DNA of 9,334 nucleotides from Streptosporangiaceae bacterium. Lineage in GTDB: Bacteria > Actinomycetota > Actinomycetes > Streptosporangiales > Streptosporangiaceae. The stretch's first letter is position 1. Every line of letters starts with the position of its first letter. The notes under the pieces are model-generated. The model worked only from the letters and a program-made list of their open reading frames with translations, searched no databases and was not told where the DNA came from. Below, piece after piece: positions 1 to 6,013 of the stretch. Both the position numbers and the translations under genes were made by a program. The stretch is taken from positions 1 to 9,334 of the forward strand of contig JASHSZ010000269.1 of NCBI GenBank assembly GCA_030040815.1. Reading direction: 5' to 3'.

Positions 1-977
1 CCGCGATCGCGGGCGTCCTTCAGCATCTCCCAGACCGCAGCGTCGGCGTACCGGCGTGCGGTTGTCACGAAAAGCCACAGGTCCGACGCGTCAAGGAACT
101 GGTGAGCAAAGTCCTGGTGCGCCTGGACCACCGAGTCGATGTCGGGCGTGTCAAGGACTGCGACGCCCTGCGGCATGCCCTCGCTGGCCGCGAGCACCAG
201 GAGGCCGTCCCGGCCAGGCATGGCCAGCCCCTGCTGGCGCACCCGCGGCAGCGTCGGCAGGAACACGTTCTCGGCGAACCAGCGCATGTCATCGGGGTGA
301 CACGCGAGCACCGGGCTGTTCGTCGTCGGCCGCCTGATCCCGGTGGCGCTAACCTGCTTGCCGACCACCGTGTTCATGAGCGTGGACTTGCCGGCTCCCG
401 TCGACCCGACCAGCGCGACCAGGATCGGCGCGCCCGACTGCCGCAGCCGGGGGAGCAGGTAATCGTCGATCTGGCTCAGCAGCTTCACGCGCTCGGCCCG
501 CGCCTCGGCCACGCCGGGTGCTGCCAGCATCAGCGGCACGGTCACGATCGGGTGCCGCAGGTCAAGCAGGGCGGTTTCCAGCTTCCGGGCGTCCACCCGA
601 GCGAACGGTTCGTCCTCATCGGCGTCTTTGGGGGGAACGGCGTCAACTGCACCGACGCCCGCCTCGCCCGCCACCGCCGACCACGAGCGGGCTGGCCCGG
701 TCGCGACACCGGACTCGTCACGCGGCGCGACCTGTGGCCAGCCGGGCGAACTCCAGTCGGCCACGGCGGGCCGATCGGGCGCGGGCCCGGGCCAGCCAGT
801 TCCCCGGTTATCCAGGGCGGAACGCCGACGGCTCGCTTCCGCACCCGCGTTCGGCGGCATGGCCGCCACCCCGGCGGGCCGACCGCGGCCAGCACCGGCC
901 TGTGCCGGGTCAGTCGCAGCCGGCACGCCGTCGGGCCACGGCAGCGGGGCCGTGGCCGCGTCCTGTCCCTCGGTCAT
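1..977 (-). CDS. P-loop GTPase, dynamin/Era-like (3' end cut by window edge)
   Basis: The first 325 residues are present and the C-terminus lies beyond the left edge. Residues 1 to about 125 are rich in Ala, Pro and Gly and look disordered. The G domain starts near residue 165. It has a clear Walker A/G1 motif, GSTGAGKST (191-199), a switch I region RRPTTNSPV (215-223) with conserved threonines, and a G3-like stretch VLDTPDIDS (274-282). The usual DxxG glycine of G3 is replaced by Asp here. A following segment, LWLFVTTARRYADAAVW (300-316), resembles actinobacterial proteins annotated as GTPase or dynamin family, as I recall them. The ATG start is supported by AGGAGA 9 bases upstream. No membrane segment is seen in the visible part. 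Substrate and partners are unknown; such GTPases are usually linked to membrane, envelope or ribosome functions, and nothing here decides between these. Confidence 0.82.
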   Translation of the reverse strand, partial: MTEGQDAATAPLPWPDGVPAATDPAQAGAGRGRPAGVAAMPPNAGAEASRRRSALDNRGTGWPGPAPDRPAVADWSSPGWPQVAPRDESGVATGPARSWSAVAGEAGVGAVDAVPPKDADEDEPFARVDARKLETALLDLRHPIVTVPLMLAAPGVAEARAERVKLLSQIDDYLLPRLRQSGAPILVALVGSTGAGKSTLMNTVVGKQVSATGIRRPTTNSPVLACHPDDMRWFAENVFLPTLPRVRQQGLAMPGRDGLLVLAASEGMPQGVAVLDTPDIDSVVQAHQDFAHQFLDASDLWLFVTTARRYADAAVWEMLKDARDR

Positions 978-986
978 GCTTCCGGG

Positions 987-992
987 TCTCCT
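987..992 (-). promoter_or_regulatory. Ribosome binding site of the GTPase gene
   Basis: AGGAGA on the minus strand lies 9 bases before the ATG at 977. It fixes this start and places the long low-complexity N-terminal region inside the protein. Confidence 0.65.
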
Positions 993-1103
993 GCCCCAGC
1001 CGAATCCCACATCGCAGATCAGTCCCGCAAATCGTGCATAGCTCTTCATTACACGACGACGTGGCATGGTCGCGCCGAGTCACGCCGATTGCCGCCCGAC
1101 TCT

Positions 1104-1130
1104 CACCGGGCCGGTGGTGCCACGCCACCG
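1104..1130. repeat. Overlapping short inverted repeats in the GTPase leader
   Basis: CACCGG-G-CCGGTG (1104-1116) overlaps CGGTGG-N7-CCACCG (1112-1130). The two hairpins share a strand, so they are mutually exclusive. They lie at the expected transcript start of the candidate GTPase promoter. This might be an operator or an attenuating leader, or may be chance in GC-rich DNA. Confidence 0.3.
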
Positions 1131-1132
1131 TG

Positions 1133-1161
1133 ACTTTCAGATCCAAGGGTCACCTTGTCAA
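1133..1161 (-). promoter_or_regulatory. Candidate promoter for the GTPase gene
   Basis: On the minus strand a perfect -35 box TTGACA (1161-1156) is followed, after 17 bases, by GAAAGT (1138-1133). GAAAGT matches the -10 consensus only at its second, fourth and sixth positions. Initiation here would give a leader of about 150 bases before the GTPase ATG. The -35 box is good and the -10 box is weak, so this is a candidate only. Confidence 0.35.
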
Positions 1162-1269
1162 TCTTCGGCCGACGCTATCCGGCGTTGAGGTAATTGTGCG
1201 CCGCCAGCCAGATTACCGAGGCTATTGCGCCAACAAGGACCGAAGACTGGCCCTGGCCGCCCGCCACGA

Positions 1270-1286
1270 GGCGGCGCCCAGCCGCC
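1270..1286 (-). terminator. GC hairpin just downstream of bluB-cobT (possible terminator)
   Basis: GGCGGC and GCCGCC form a 6-bp all-GC stem around a 5-base loop, 25 bases past the bluB-cobT stop codon. No T-run follows on the minus strand. It would have to be a U-less actinobacterial-type terminator, and in such GC-rich DNA it could be chance. Confidence 0.25.
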
Positions 1287-1311
1287 CCGACGCCCGCCGA
1301 CGGCGAGCACG

Positions 1312-3165
1312 TTACTTCTCCGTGACCCCCGCCGAGTCGAAGGTGGCCACGTCCCTGATGACCCTGGCCGCGCTCTGCACGATGGGCAGCGCGAGGAGCG
1401 CGCCCGTTCCCTCGCCGAGCCGCAAATCAAGATCAACTAGCGGCCGCAGGCCGAGGTGGGCCAGGCTGATGCTATGGCCCGGCTCGACCGACCGATGCCC
1501 GGCAACGAGGCATCCGATCACATCCGGAGCCAGCGCGCACGCCGCGAGCGCGGCGCTGCCAGCAATGACGCCGTCGAGCACGACGGGGATTCGCAGCGCC
1601 GCCGCTGCCAGCATGTAGCCAGCCAGCGCCGCGTGCTCGAAACCGCCCAGCGCGGCCAGCGTGCCCAGCGGGTCCGCGCGATCCGGGTTGTGCAGCGCCA
1701 GGGCTCGGCTGACGACGGCTACCTTCCTGGCTAGCGTCTCGTCGTCTACCCCGGTCCCCCGGCCGGTCGCCGCCGCCGCATCCGCCCCGGTGAAGGCACA
1801 GATCAGCGCGGCCGATGCGGTCGTGTTCGCGATGCCCATGTCGCCGGTCAGGAGGCACTTGTTACCGGCCGCCACAAGGTCACGGGCGACCTCGATGCCC
1901 GCCTCGAGGGCGGCCAGGGCCTGTTCACGCGTCATAGCCGGGCCGACAGTGAAGTCGGCCGTTCCGCTCGCAATCTTGCGTGGCAGCAGACCGGGCACCT
2001 GGTCGAAGTCCCCGGCCACCCCCACGTCCACGACAACGACCTCGGCGCCTGCCTGTGCGGCGAACGCGTTGACCACCGCGCCGCCCGCGAGGAAGTTGGC
2101 GACCATCTGGCCAGTGACCTCCTGCGGCCAGGGTGTCACTCCCTGGGCGTGCACGCCGTGGTCAGCAGCGAAGATCGCCACAGCTGCCGGCTCGGGCATG
2201 GGCGGCGGGCAACTGCCGGCCAGCCCGCAGAGCTGCACAGACACGTCCTCCAGCACGCCTAGCGAGCCCGCTGGCTTCGTCAGGCGTGCCTGCCGTTGCC
2301 GGGCGGCGTCCTGGGCCGTGGCGTCGAGCGGCCGGATCTCGGCGAGCACTTCGTCGAGCACGCTCACGGACGGCTGGCCGGGAAGGCCGCGCCGGCCGTA
2401 CTCCTCGGCGTGGACAGCCCAGCCGAGGGGCCGACGGCTGGCCCATCGGCTCAGCGCCAGCTCGGGCTCCGGCGGGAAACCAGTCACGTAGCCCACGCAC
2501 AGGTAGGCCGAGACCTGCAAGTGCGGCGGGAGCTGAAGTTCCGCGGCTAGCTCGCGCTCATCGAAAAAGCTGACCCAGCCGACGCCGAGGCCCTCGGCCC
2601 GCGCGGCCAGCCAGAGGCTGGCCACCGCGAGGACGCTGGAGTACGCGGCGGTCTGCGGCTGGGCGTGCCGGCCAAGGGTGTGCCGCCCGCCTCTAGTCGG
2701 GTCGCAGGTGACCACGATGTTGACCGGCGCCTCGAGGATGGCCTCGGTCTTCAGCCGGTTGAACGCGCGCGCCCTGGCGCCCGGCAGCGATGCGGCGAAC
2801 TCGCGCCGGGAGCGCTCCGCCAACCCGCGGATCCTGGCCCGCCGGTCCGGGTCGGTGATCACGATGAAGTCCCACGGCTGGGAGAACCCCACCGAGGGAG
2901 CAAGGTGCGCGGCGGCCAGCACTCGTTCCAGCACCTCCGCAGGCACCGGGTCCGGCCGGAAGTTCCGGCGAACGTCCCGGCGCTCGCGAAGGACGCGGTA
3001 GACGGCCTCCCGCTGGCTCAGCGGGAAGGCATGCCGGTCCGGAGTCAGCCCCGGATCCCCGGCAGGCTGGCCAGCCGCAGACGCTTGCGGTGACGACGCC
3101 GGGTACGCCGCGGCCGGGCCGGCATCCGCCGGAACCGGCGGGTCGGCGTGGTCGTCAGGCGTCAA
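1312..3165 (-). CDS. BluB-CobT fusion: 5,6-dimethylbenzimidazole synthase / nicotinate-nucleotide:DMB phosphoribosyltransferase
   Basis: This 617-residue protein joins two successive steps of cobalamin lower-ligand assembly. Residues 1-45 are a Pro/Ala-rich extension. Residues about 46-260 match BluB, the flavin-destroying nitroreductase-fold enzyme that makes 5,6-dimethylbenzimidazole (DMB) from FMNH2 and oxygen: RRDVR (62-66, the Asp expected to be catalytic at 64), APSVGFSQPW (89-98), CDPTRGG (154-160), and GVGWVS (194-199, with the conserved Ser at 199). Residues about 266-617 match full-length CobT, which transfers ribose phosphate from nicotinate mononucleotide to DMB: KPAGSLG (297-303), ADHGV (334-338), GDMGIANTT (441-449) and RLGEGTGA (582-589, catalytic Glu at 585). 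The Glu seen in Salmonella CobT's GELGMANTT motif is Asp442 here, a substitution I believe is common in actinobacteria. The start is TTG, with GGAGG 5 bases upstream. The gene lies 17 bases downstream of cbiC, so the two are probably co-transcribed. Confidence 0.93.
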   Translation of the reverse strand: MTPDDHADPPVPADAGPAAAYPASSPQASAAGQPAGDPGLTPDRHAFPLSQREAVYRVLRERRDVRRNFRPDPVPAEVLERVLAAAHLAPSVGFSQPWDFIVITDPDRRARIRGLAERSRREFAASLPGARARAFNRLKTEAILEAPVNIVVTCDPTRGGRHTLGRHAQPQTAAYSSVLAVASLWLAARAEGLGVGWVSFFDERELAAELQLPPHLQVSAYLCVGYVTGFPPEPELALSRWASRRPLGWAVHAEEYGRRGLPGQPSVSVLDEVLAEIRPLDATAQDAARQRQARLTKPAGSLGVLEDVSVQLCGLAGSCPPPMPEPAAVAIFAADHGVHAQGVTPWPQEVTGQMVANFLAGGAVVNAFAAQAGAEVVVVDVGVAGDFDQVPGLLPRKIASGTADFTVGPAMTREQALAALEAGIEVARDLVAAGNKCLLTGDMGIANTTASAALICAFTGADAAAATGRGTGVDDETLARKVAVVSRALALHNPDRADPLGTLAALGGFEHAALAGYMLAAAALRIPVVLDGVIAGSAALAACALAPDVIGCLVAGHRSVEPGHSISLAHLGLRPLVDLDLRLGEGTGALLALPIVQSAARVIRDVATFDSAGVTEK

Positions 3166-3170
3166 TCCGG

Positions 3171-3175
3171 CCTCC
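3171..3175 (-). promoter_or_regulatory. Ribosome binding site deciding a TTG start of bluB-cobT
   Basis: GGAGG on the minus strand sits 5 bases before the TTG at 3165. No in-frame ATG was found before the BluB domain, so this site supports the TTG start. Confidence 0.6.
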
Positions 3176-3182
3176 GTCCTGG

Positions 3183-3860
3183 CTAGAAGCTCGCGCCGTC
3201 ATCGTCTGCCAGGTCAGCGGGCGCTTCGCCGCCCCAGCCAGCATGCGAGCCGGTCACCGCCAGCGCGTGCCGCAGCAGCGCGCTGAAAGCCGCGACGGCC
3301 ACCGCCGAGCCGCCCTTCTCGGACACGTTACTCACCGAAGGCAGCCGACTAGCCCGCAACGCGTCCTTAGCCTCCGCGGTGCCGACGAGGCCCACCGGGA
3401 AGCCGACCACGAAGCCTGGCTCGACCCGCCTGCTGAGAATCTCGGCCAGAGCGGCCGCTCCGCCCCCGACGACCCATACCGCGCCAGGGCCAACCTCGCC
3501 GAACGCGAGCCGGACAGCGGCCGCGGACCTCGTGATCACCGCAGTTCTGGCCAGGCGCTGGGTCAGCGGCTCGTTGATCTTGCACACCACTGGGCTGCCG
3601 GTGATCCCGGCCGCAACCATGGCCGAGTCGGCGACTACCGGGGCGCCGGCCGCGAGCGCCGCGACGCCTTCGGCGAGCCACTCCTCTTCGCAGACCAGGT
3701 CTGTGCAGTAGTCGAAGTCGGCGGTTGCGTGGATGACGCGCTCGACAACGTCACGGCTGAACTTGGGCAACCGAGAAAGATCGATGCGGGATCTCAGGAT
3801 CCGGTAGGACTCCTCGGTGCCCGGACTCATGACCGCTGGCTCAGCATCGGGCCAACTCAC
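3183..3860 (-). CDS. cbiC: Precorrin-8X / cobalt-precorrin-8 methylmutase, CbiC/CobH family
   Basis: The 225-residue length is usual for the family. It catalyses the 1,5-migration of the C-11 methyl group to C-12 of the corrin ring, giving hydrogenobyrinic or cobyrinic acid, in the cytoplasm. RVIHATADFDY (41-51) carries the conserved catalytic His (44) and is closer to the anaerobic-type CbiC than to CobH. Other family blocks are GAPVVADSAMVAAGI (72-86), ITRSAAAVRLA (109-119), GFPVGLVGTAEAKDAL (153-168) and EKGGSAVAVAA (181-191). The loop that reads GNAPTAL in most members is GGGAAAL here (132-138), an unusual change near the substrate site. The last 25 residues are an acidic, Gly-rich tail. 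The start is GTG rather than the ATG at codon 11, because AGGAGG lies 8 bases before the GTG. It sits between gtrA (47 bases) and bluB-cobT (17 bases). The symbol cobH is equally defensible. Confidence 0.92.
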   Translation of the reverse strand: MSWPDAEPAVMSPGTEESYRILRSRIDLSRLPKFSRDVVERVIHATADFDYCTDLVCEEEWLAEGVAALAAGAPVVADSAMVAAGITGSPVVCKINEPLTQRLARTAVITRSAAAVRLAFGEVGPGAVWVVGGGAAALAEILSRRVEPGFVVGFPVGLVGTAEAKDALRASRLPSVSNVSEKGGSAVAVAAFSALLRHALAVTGSHAGWGGEAPADLADDDGASF

Positions 3861-3868
3861 GCGCCAAA

Positions 3869-3874
3869 CCTCCT
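3869..3874 (-). promoter_or_regulatory. Ribosome binding site deciding the GTG start of cbiC
   Basis: A perfect AGGAGG on the minus strand lies 8 bases before the GTG at 3860. The alternative ATG, ten codons downstream, has no comparable site. Confidence 0.75.
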
Positions 3875-3907
3875 ACGCCGTGCGCCGCTCAATTGCCAGG
3901 AACGGAG

Positions 3908-4540
3908 TCAGCCGGGCACGGCAGGACCACGCGGCCCGGAGCCGGACGGCCTGCCGTCGCCGCTGAGCACGGTCACCGGGCCGGTGTCGCCGCCAGCCGA
4001 CATGGCGCCGGCGGTCGGCAGTTCCTCCGGAACAGGCTGGGGCTCGCCCCCATCCCGGCCGGCGAACAGCACGTAGTGGAAGATCAGGAACCGCGCGACG
4101 AACGTGATGCAGTTCATCAGAAAGTAGGCACCCTGGACCACGAGGTGCTTCATGAGGTGCGTGTAGCCCATCGAGTGCGCCCAAACGCTGGCGTAGTGCG
4201 AGGTCAGGCCCAAGATGCCCCACACCGCCAGGGAGACCACCCAGAACGGCAGCGTCTCCCTGAGCAGGTCGGGCTTGCCCTTCCGCTCCCACGCCCAGCG
4301 GCTCAGCAGGTAGCTCACCAGCGCCGCCGCCATCGAGGCGATCACGCCAGACAGACCGGCGCTTAGGTTGACGGGCCCGGTCAGCAGACCGAGGACGACC
4401 TGACTGGTGATCACGGCCGCGAGCGCCGCCGGAATGAACCGGGCAAACCGCTTGCCAGCTTCGGTCTCCAGCCGACGCGCGATCGGCGCCGGCAGCAAGC
4501 GCAGGCCAAGCCTGGCGATCTTGTCCGGAAGGGAAGTCAT
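3908..4540 (-). CDS. GtrA-like membrane protein (putative polyprenyl-phosphate-sugar flippase)
   Basis: This 210-residue protein has the four-helix pattern of the GtrA family. Likely membrane segments are 33-55, 61-80, 97-117 and 133-158. The family block RFARFIPAALAAVITSQVV (31-49), a polar SRWAWERKGK between helices 2 and 3 (80-89), and FVARFLIFHYVLF in the last helix (147-159) are typical. GtrA-family proteins are associated with moving lipid-linked sugars across the cytoplasmic membrane for envelope glycans or teichoic and arabinogalactan-type polymers. The last 50 residues are a Gly/Pro-rich cytoplasmic-looking tail, longer than in the basic family. AGGAG lies only 4 bases before the ATG, which is tight. 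It is divergent from sqdB across 273 bases and is the first gene ahead of the cobalamin pair. Its link to cobalamin is probably only positional. A link to the sqdB product is possible but unproven. Confidence 0.8.
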   Translation of the reverse strand: MTSLPDKIARLGLRLLPAPIARRLETEAGKRFARFIPAALAAVITSQVVLGLLTGPVNLSAGLSGVIASMAAALVSYLLSRWAWERKGKPDLLRETLPFWVVSLAVWGILGLTSHYASVWAHSMGYTHLMKHLVVQGAYFLMNCITFVARFLIFHYVLFAGRDGGEPQPVPEELPTAGAMSAGGDTGPVTVLSGDGRPSGSGPRGPAVPG

Positions 4541-4813
4541 ACGACTCCTGACTTGACTGGCGGAGCTGATTGCGGCACACAGGTATTACCGAGACAGACA
4601 GGTAAACAGTACGGGAGTCTCTGGGGAGCTTCTGGCGAAACCCTCCGGCTCCGATTCGAGTGGTACGGCGGCACAGAGGTGTCGATCACCTGGCTTTCCC
4701 GGTAACCAGACCCGGCGGCAGGATGGACAAGTGTCGGCCCGCTGACGCGAACCGACAGCCTGCCAGCATAGGTCACTGGCCTGTAAGTACAGCGCAGCAA
4801 GGGCGGAGCTGGC
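4541..4813. promoter_or_regulatory. Divergent intergenic region between gtrA and sqdB
   Basis: These 273 bases must carry the promoters of gtrA (minus) and sqdB (plus). No promoter with both boxes close to consensus was seen. Weak -10-like candidates are TAATAC on the minus strand (4590-4585) and TAAGTA on the plus strand shortly before sqdB. The heptamer ACAGGTA occurs twice, at 4579-4585 and 4598-4604, 19 bases apart, and the first copy overlaps the small palindrome GGTA-T-TACC (4582-4590). Overlapping open frames here have poor composition and are not called as genes. Confidence 0.5.
4805..4808 (+). promoter_or_regulatory. Ribosome binding site of sqdB
   Basis: GGAG lies 5 bases before the ATG at 4814. 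That ATG begins directly at the first beta strand of the Rossmann fold, so no residues are missing or added. Confidence 0.55.
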
Positions 4814-5977
4814 ATGAAAATCCTGGTACTCGGGGGCGACGGCTACCTGGGCTGGCCGACGACCCTGCACCTGTCTGCGGGCGGGCATGACGTCGCCGTG
4901 GCCGACAACTTCGCCCGCCGTGGCTACGACTACGAGATGGGCGTCGACAGCCTTGTTCCCATCGAGACCCTGCAAACCAGGGTCGCGGTCTGGCGCGCAC
5001 TCACCGGCAGGCAGGTCGGCATCTACATCGGGGATCTATGTGACCCTGACTTCACGATGCGCATGGTGGCTGACTTCGCGCCCGACGCGATCGTGCACTA
5101 CGCAGAGCAGCGCGCCGCACCGTACTCGATGGTGGACCGCAAGCACGCCGTGTACACCCAGACCAACAACGTCGTGGGCACCCTCAACGTGCTGTACGCG
5201 ATCGCGGAGATCAACCCGGACATCCATCTGGTCAAGCTCGGCACCATGGGCGAGTACGGCACGCCGAACATTGACATCGAGGAAGGCTGGCTGGATGTCG
5301 AGCACAACGGCCGGGTCGATCGCGTGCTCTACCCGAAGCGGCCGGGCTCCTTCTATCACCTGTCCAAGGTGCACGACAACCACAACATTGAGTTTGCCTG
5401 CCGGATCTGGGGCATCCGGGCGACCGACCTGAACCAGGGCGTCGTCTACGGCCAGCAGACCGACGAGACCGCCGCCGACGAGCGCCTGGCCACTCGGTAT
5501 GACTACGACGCGGTGTTCGGCACGGTGCTCAACCGGTTCGTGGTGCAGGCAGTCCTCGGTGTGCCGCTCACGGTCTACGGCAATGGCGGTCAGACCCGCG
5601 GCCTGATCGACATCCGCGACACGGTGCGCTGCATCCAGCTTGCCTGCGAGAACCCTGCGGACCGCGGCGAGTTCCGGGTGTTCAACCAGCTCACCCAGAC
5701 CATGTCGGTGCTGCAGATTGCAGATACCGTCGCCGCTGCAAGCCCCGAGGCGGTGACGATCGAGCGCCTCGACAACCCCCGCGTCGAACTCGAGGAGCAC
5801 TACTACAACGTGGCGTACACCGGCCTAGCCGAGCTCGGGCTGCGGGCGCATCTGCTGTCGGACACCCTGATCGAGTCGCTGCTGTCGATCACCAAGCGAT
5901 ACGCACACCGGGCGCGGCCGGAGGCGATGCTGCCGACCATCCAGTGGCGCAGCACCTCGAGCGTTATTAGCCACTGA
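4814..5977 (+). CDS. sqdB: UDP-sulfoquinovose synthase (SqdB/SQD1 family)
   Basis: This 387-residue, full-length member of the extended short-chain dehydrogenase family converts UDP-glucose plus sulfite to UDP-sulfoquinovose, with a tightly bound NAD. The nucleotide-binding motif is GGDGYLG (7-13). Blocks close to plant SQD1 follow: EQRAAPYSM (98-106), KLGTMGEYGTPNIDIEEG (141-158), SFYHLSKVHD (179-188), ATDLNQGVVYG (203-213), DYDAVFGT (230-237), YGNGGQTRG (255-263), GEFRVFNQ (285-292) and NPRVELEEHYYN (321-332). The catalytic Thr144, Tyr181 and Lys185 are all present. The protein is soluble. In phototrophs the product feeds sulfolipid synthesis, and in Sulfolobus a homologue (Agl3) feeds a surface glycan. 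No sulfoquinovosyltransferase (sqdX or sqdD type) is in the window, so the fate of the sugar is open. The nearest gene with an envelope role is the divergent gtrA. The gene converges on the DUF1906 gene with a 36-base gap. Confidence 0.95.
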   Translation: MKILVLGGDGYLGWPTTLHLSAGGHDVAVADNFARRGYDYEMGVDSLVPIETLQTRVAVWRALTGRQVGIYIGDLCDPDFTMRMVADFAPDAIVHYAEQRAAPYSMVDRKHAVYTQTNNVVGTLNVLYAIAEINPDIHLVKLGTMGEYGTPNIDIEEGWLDVEHNGRVDRVLYPKRPGSFYHLSKVHDNHNIEFACRIWGIRATDLNQGVVYGQQTDETAADERLATRYDYDAVFGTVLNRFVVQAVLGVPLTVYGNGGQTRGLIDIRDTVRCIQLACENPADRGEFRVFNQLTQTMSVLQIADTVAAASPEAVTIERLDNPRVELEEHYYNVAYTGLAELGLRAHLLSDTLIESLLSITKRYAHRARPEAMLPTIQWRSTSSVISH

Positions 5978-6013
5978 GCGCGAACCGGCGGTGCCTTTCT
6001 GGTCGGCCGTGAC
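5978..6013. other. Short convergent gap between sqdB and the DUF1906 gene
   Basis: Two convergent genes end only 36 bases apart. No strong hairpin or T-run was found in the gap, so any terminator must overlap coding sequence or be weak, and antisense read-through is possible. Confidence 0.4.

Larger units (their letters stand above)
978..1311. other. Intergenic gap upstream of the GTPase gene and downstream of bluB-cobT
   Basis: No convincing gene is seen here on either strand; open frames crossing the gap have poor composition and mostly overlap real genes antisense. The stretch is less GC-rich than its surroundings. It holds a perfect minus-strand TTGACA box (1156-1161), a GC hairpin just after the bluB-cobT stop (1270-1286), and a cluster of small inverted repeats (1104-1130). 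It probably carries the 3' end of the cobalamin transcript and the promoter and leader of the GTPase gene. Confidence 0.6.

Noticed and set aside
910..1146. Minus-strand small open frame of 78 codons ahead of the GTPase
   Set aside because: It overlaps the GTPase start in another frame, begins at the candidate -10 region with no ribosome site, and has no coding bias.
102..1618. Long plus-strand open frames (102-1133 and 518-1618)
   Set aside because: They lie antisense to the GTPase and bluB-cobT genes, have Arg/Pro/Ala-rich translations with no recognisable motif, and arise from the GC bias of the real genes opposite.
3090..4076. Plus-strand open frame of 328 codons
   Set aside because: It is antisense to cbiC and parts of its neighbours, has no ribosome site or family motif, and the opposite strand carries a clear methylmutase.
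4634..4730. Cobalamin riboswitch upstream of gtrA-cbiC-bluB/cobT
   Set aside because: The minus strand has GGGAA (4700-4696), a small AGGTG/CACCT hairpin, a CCGCC-then-CACT stretch, and GAGCCGGAGG-then-CGCC (4651-4634) in an order reminiscent of the class. However, the B12 box departs from consensus in its second half and gtrA would be the first gene. A covariance search with the cobalamin model (RF00174) would settle it; a significant hit would overturn this rejection.
5036..5800. Minus-strand open frame of 254 codons inside sqdB
   Set aside because: sqdB on the plus strand is unmistakable over the whole stretch; the antisense frame mirrors its codon bias.
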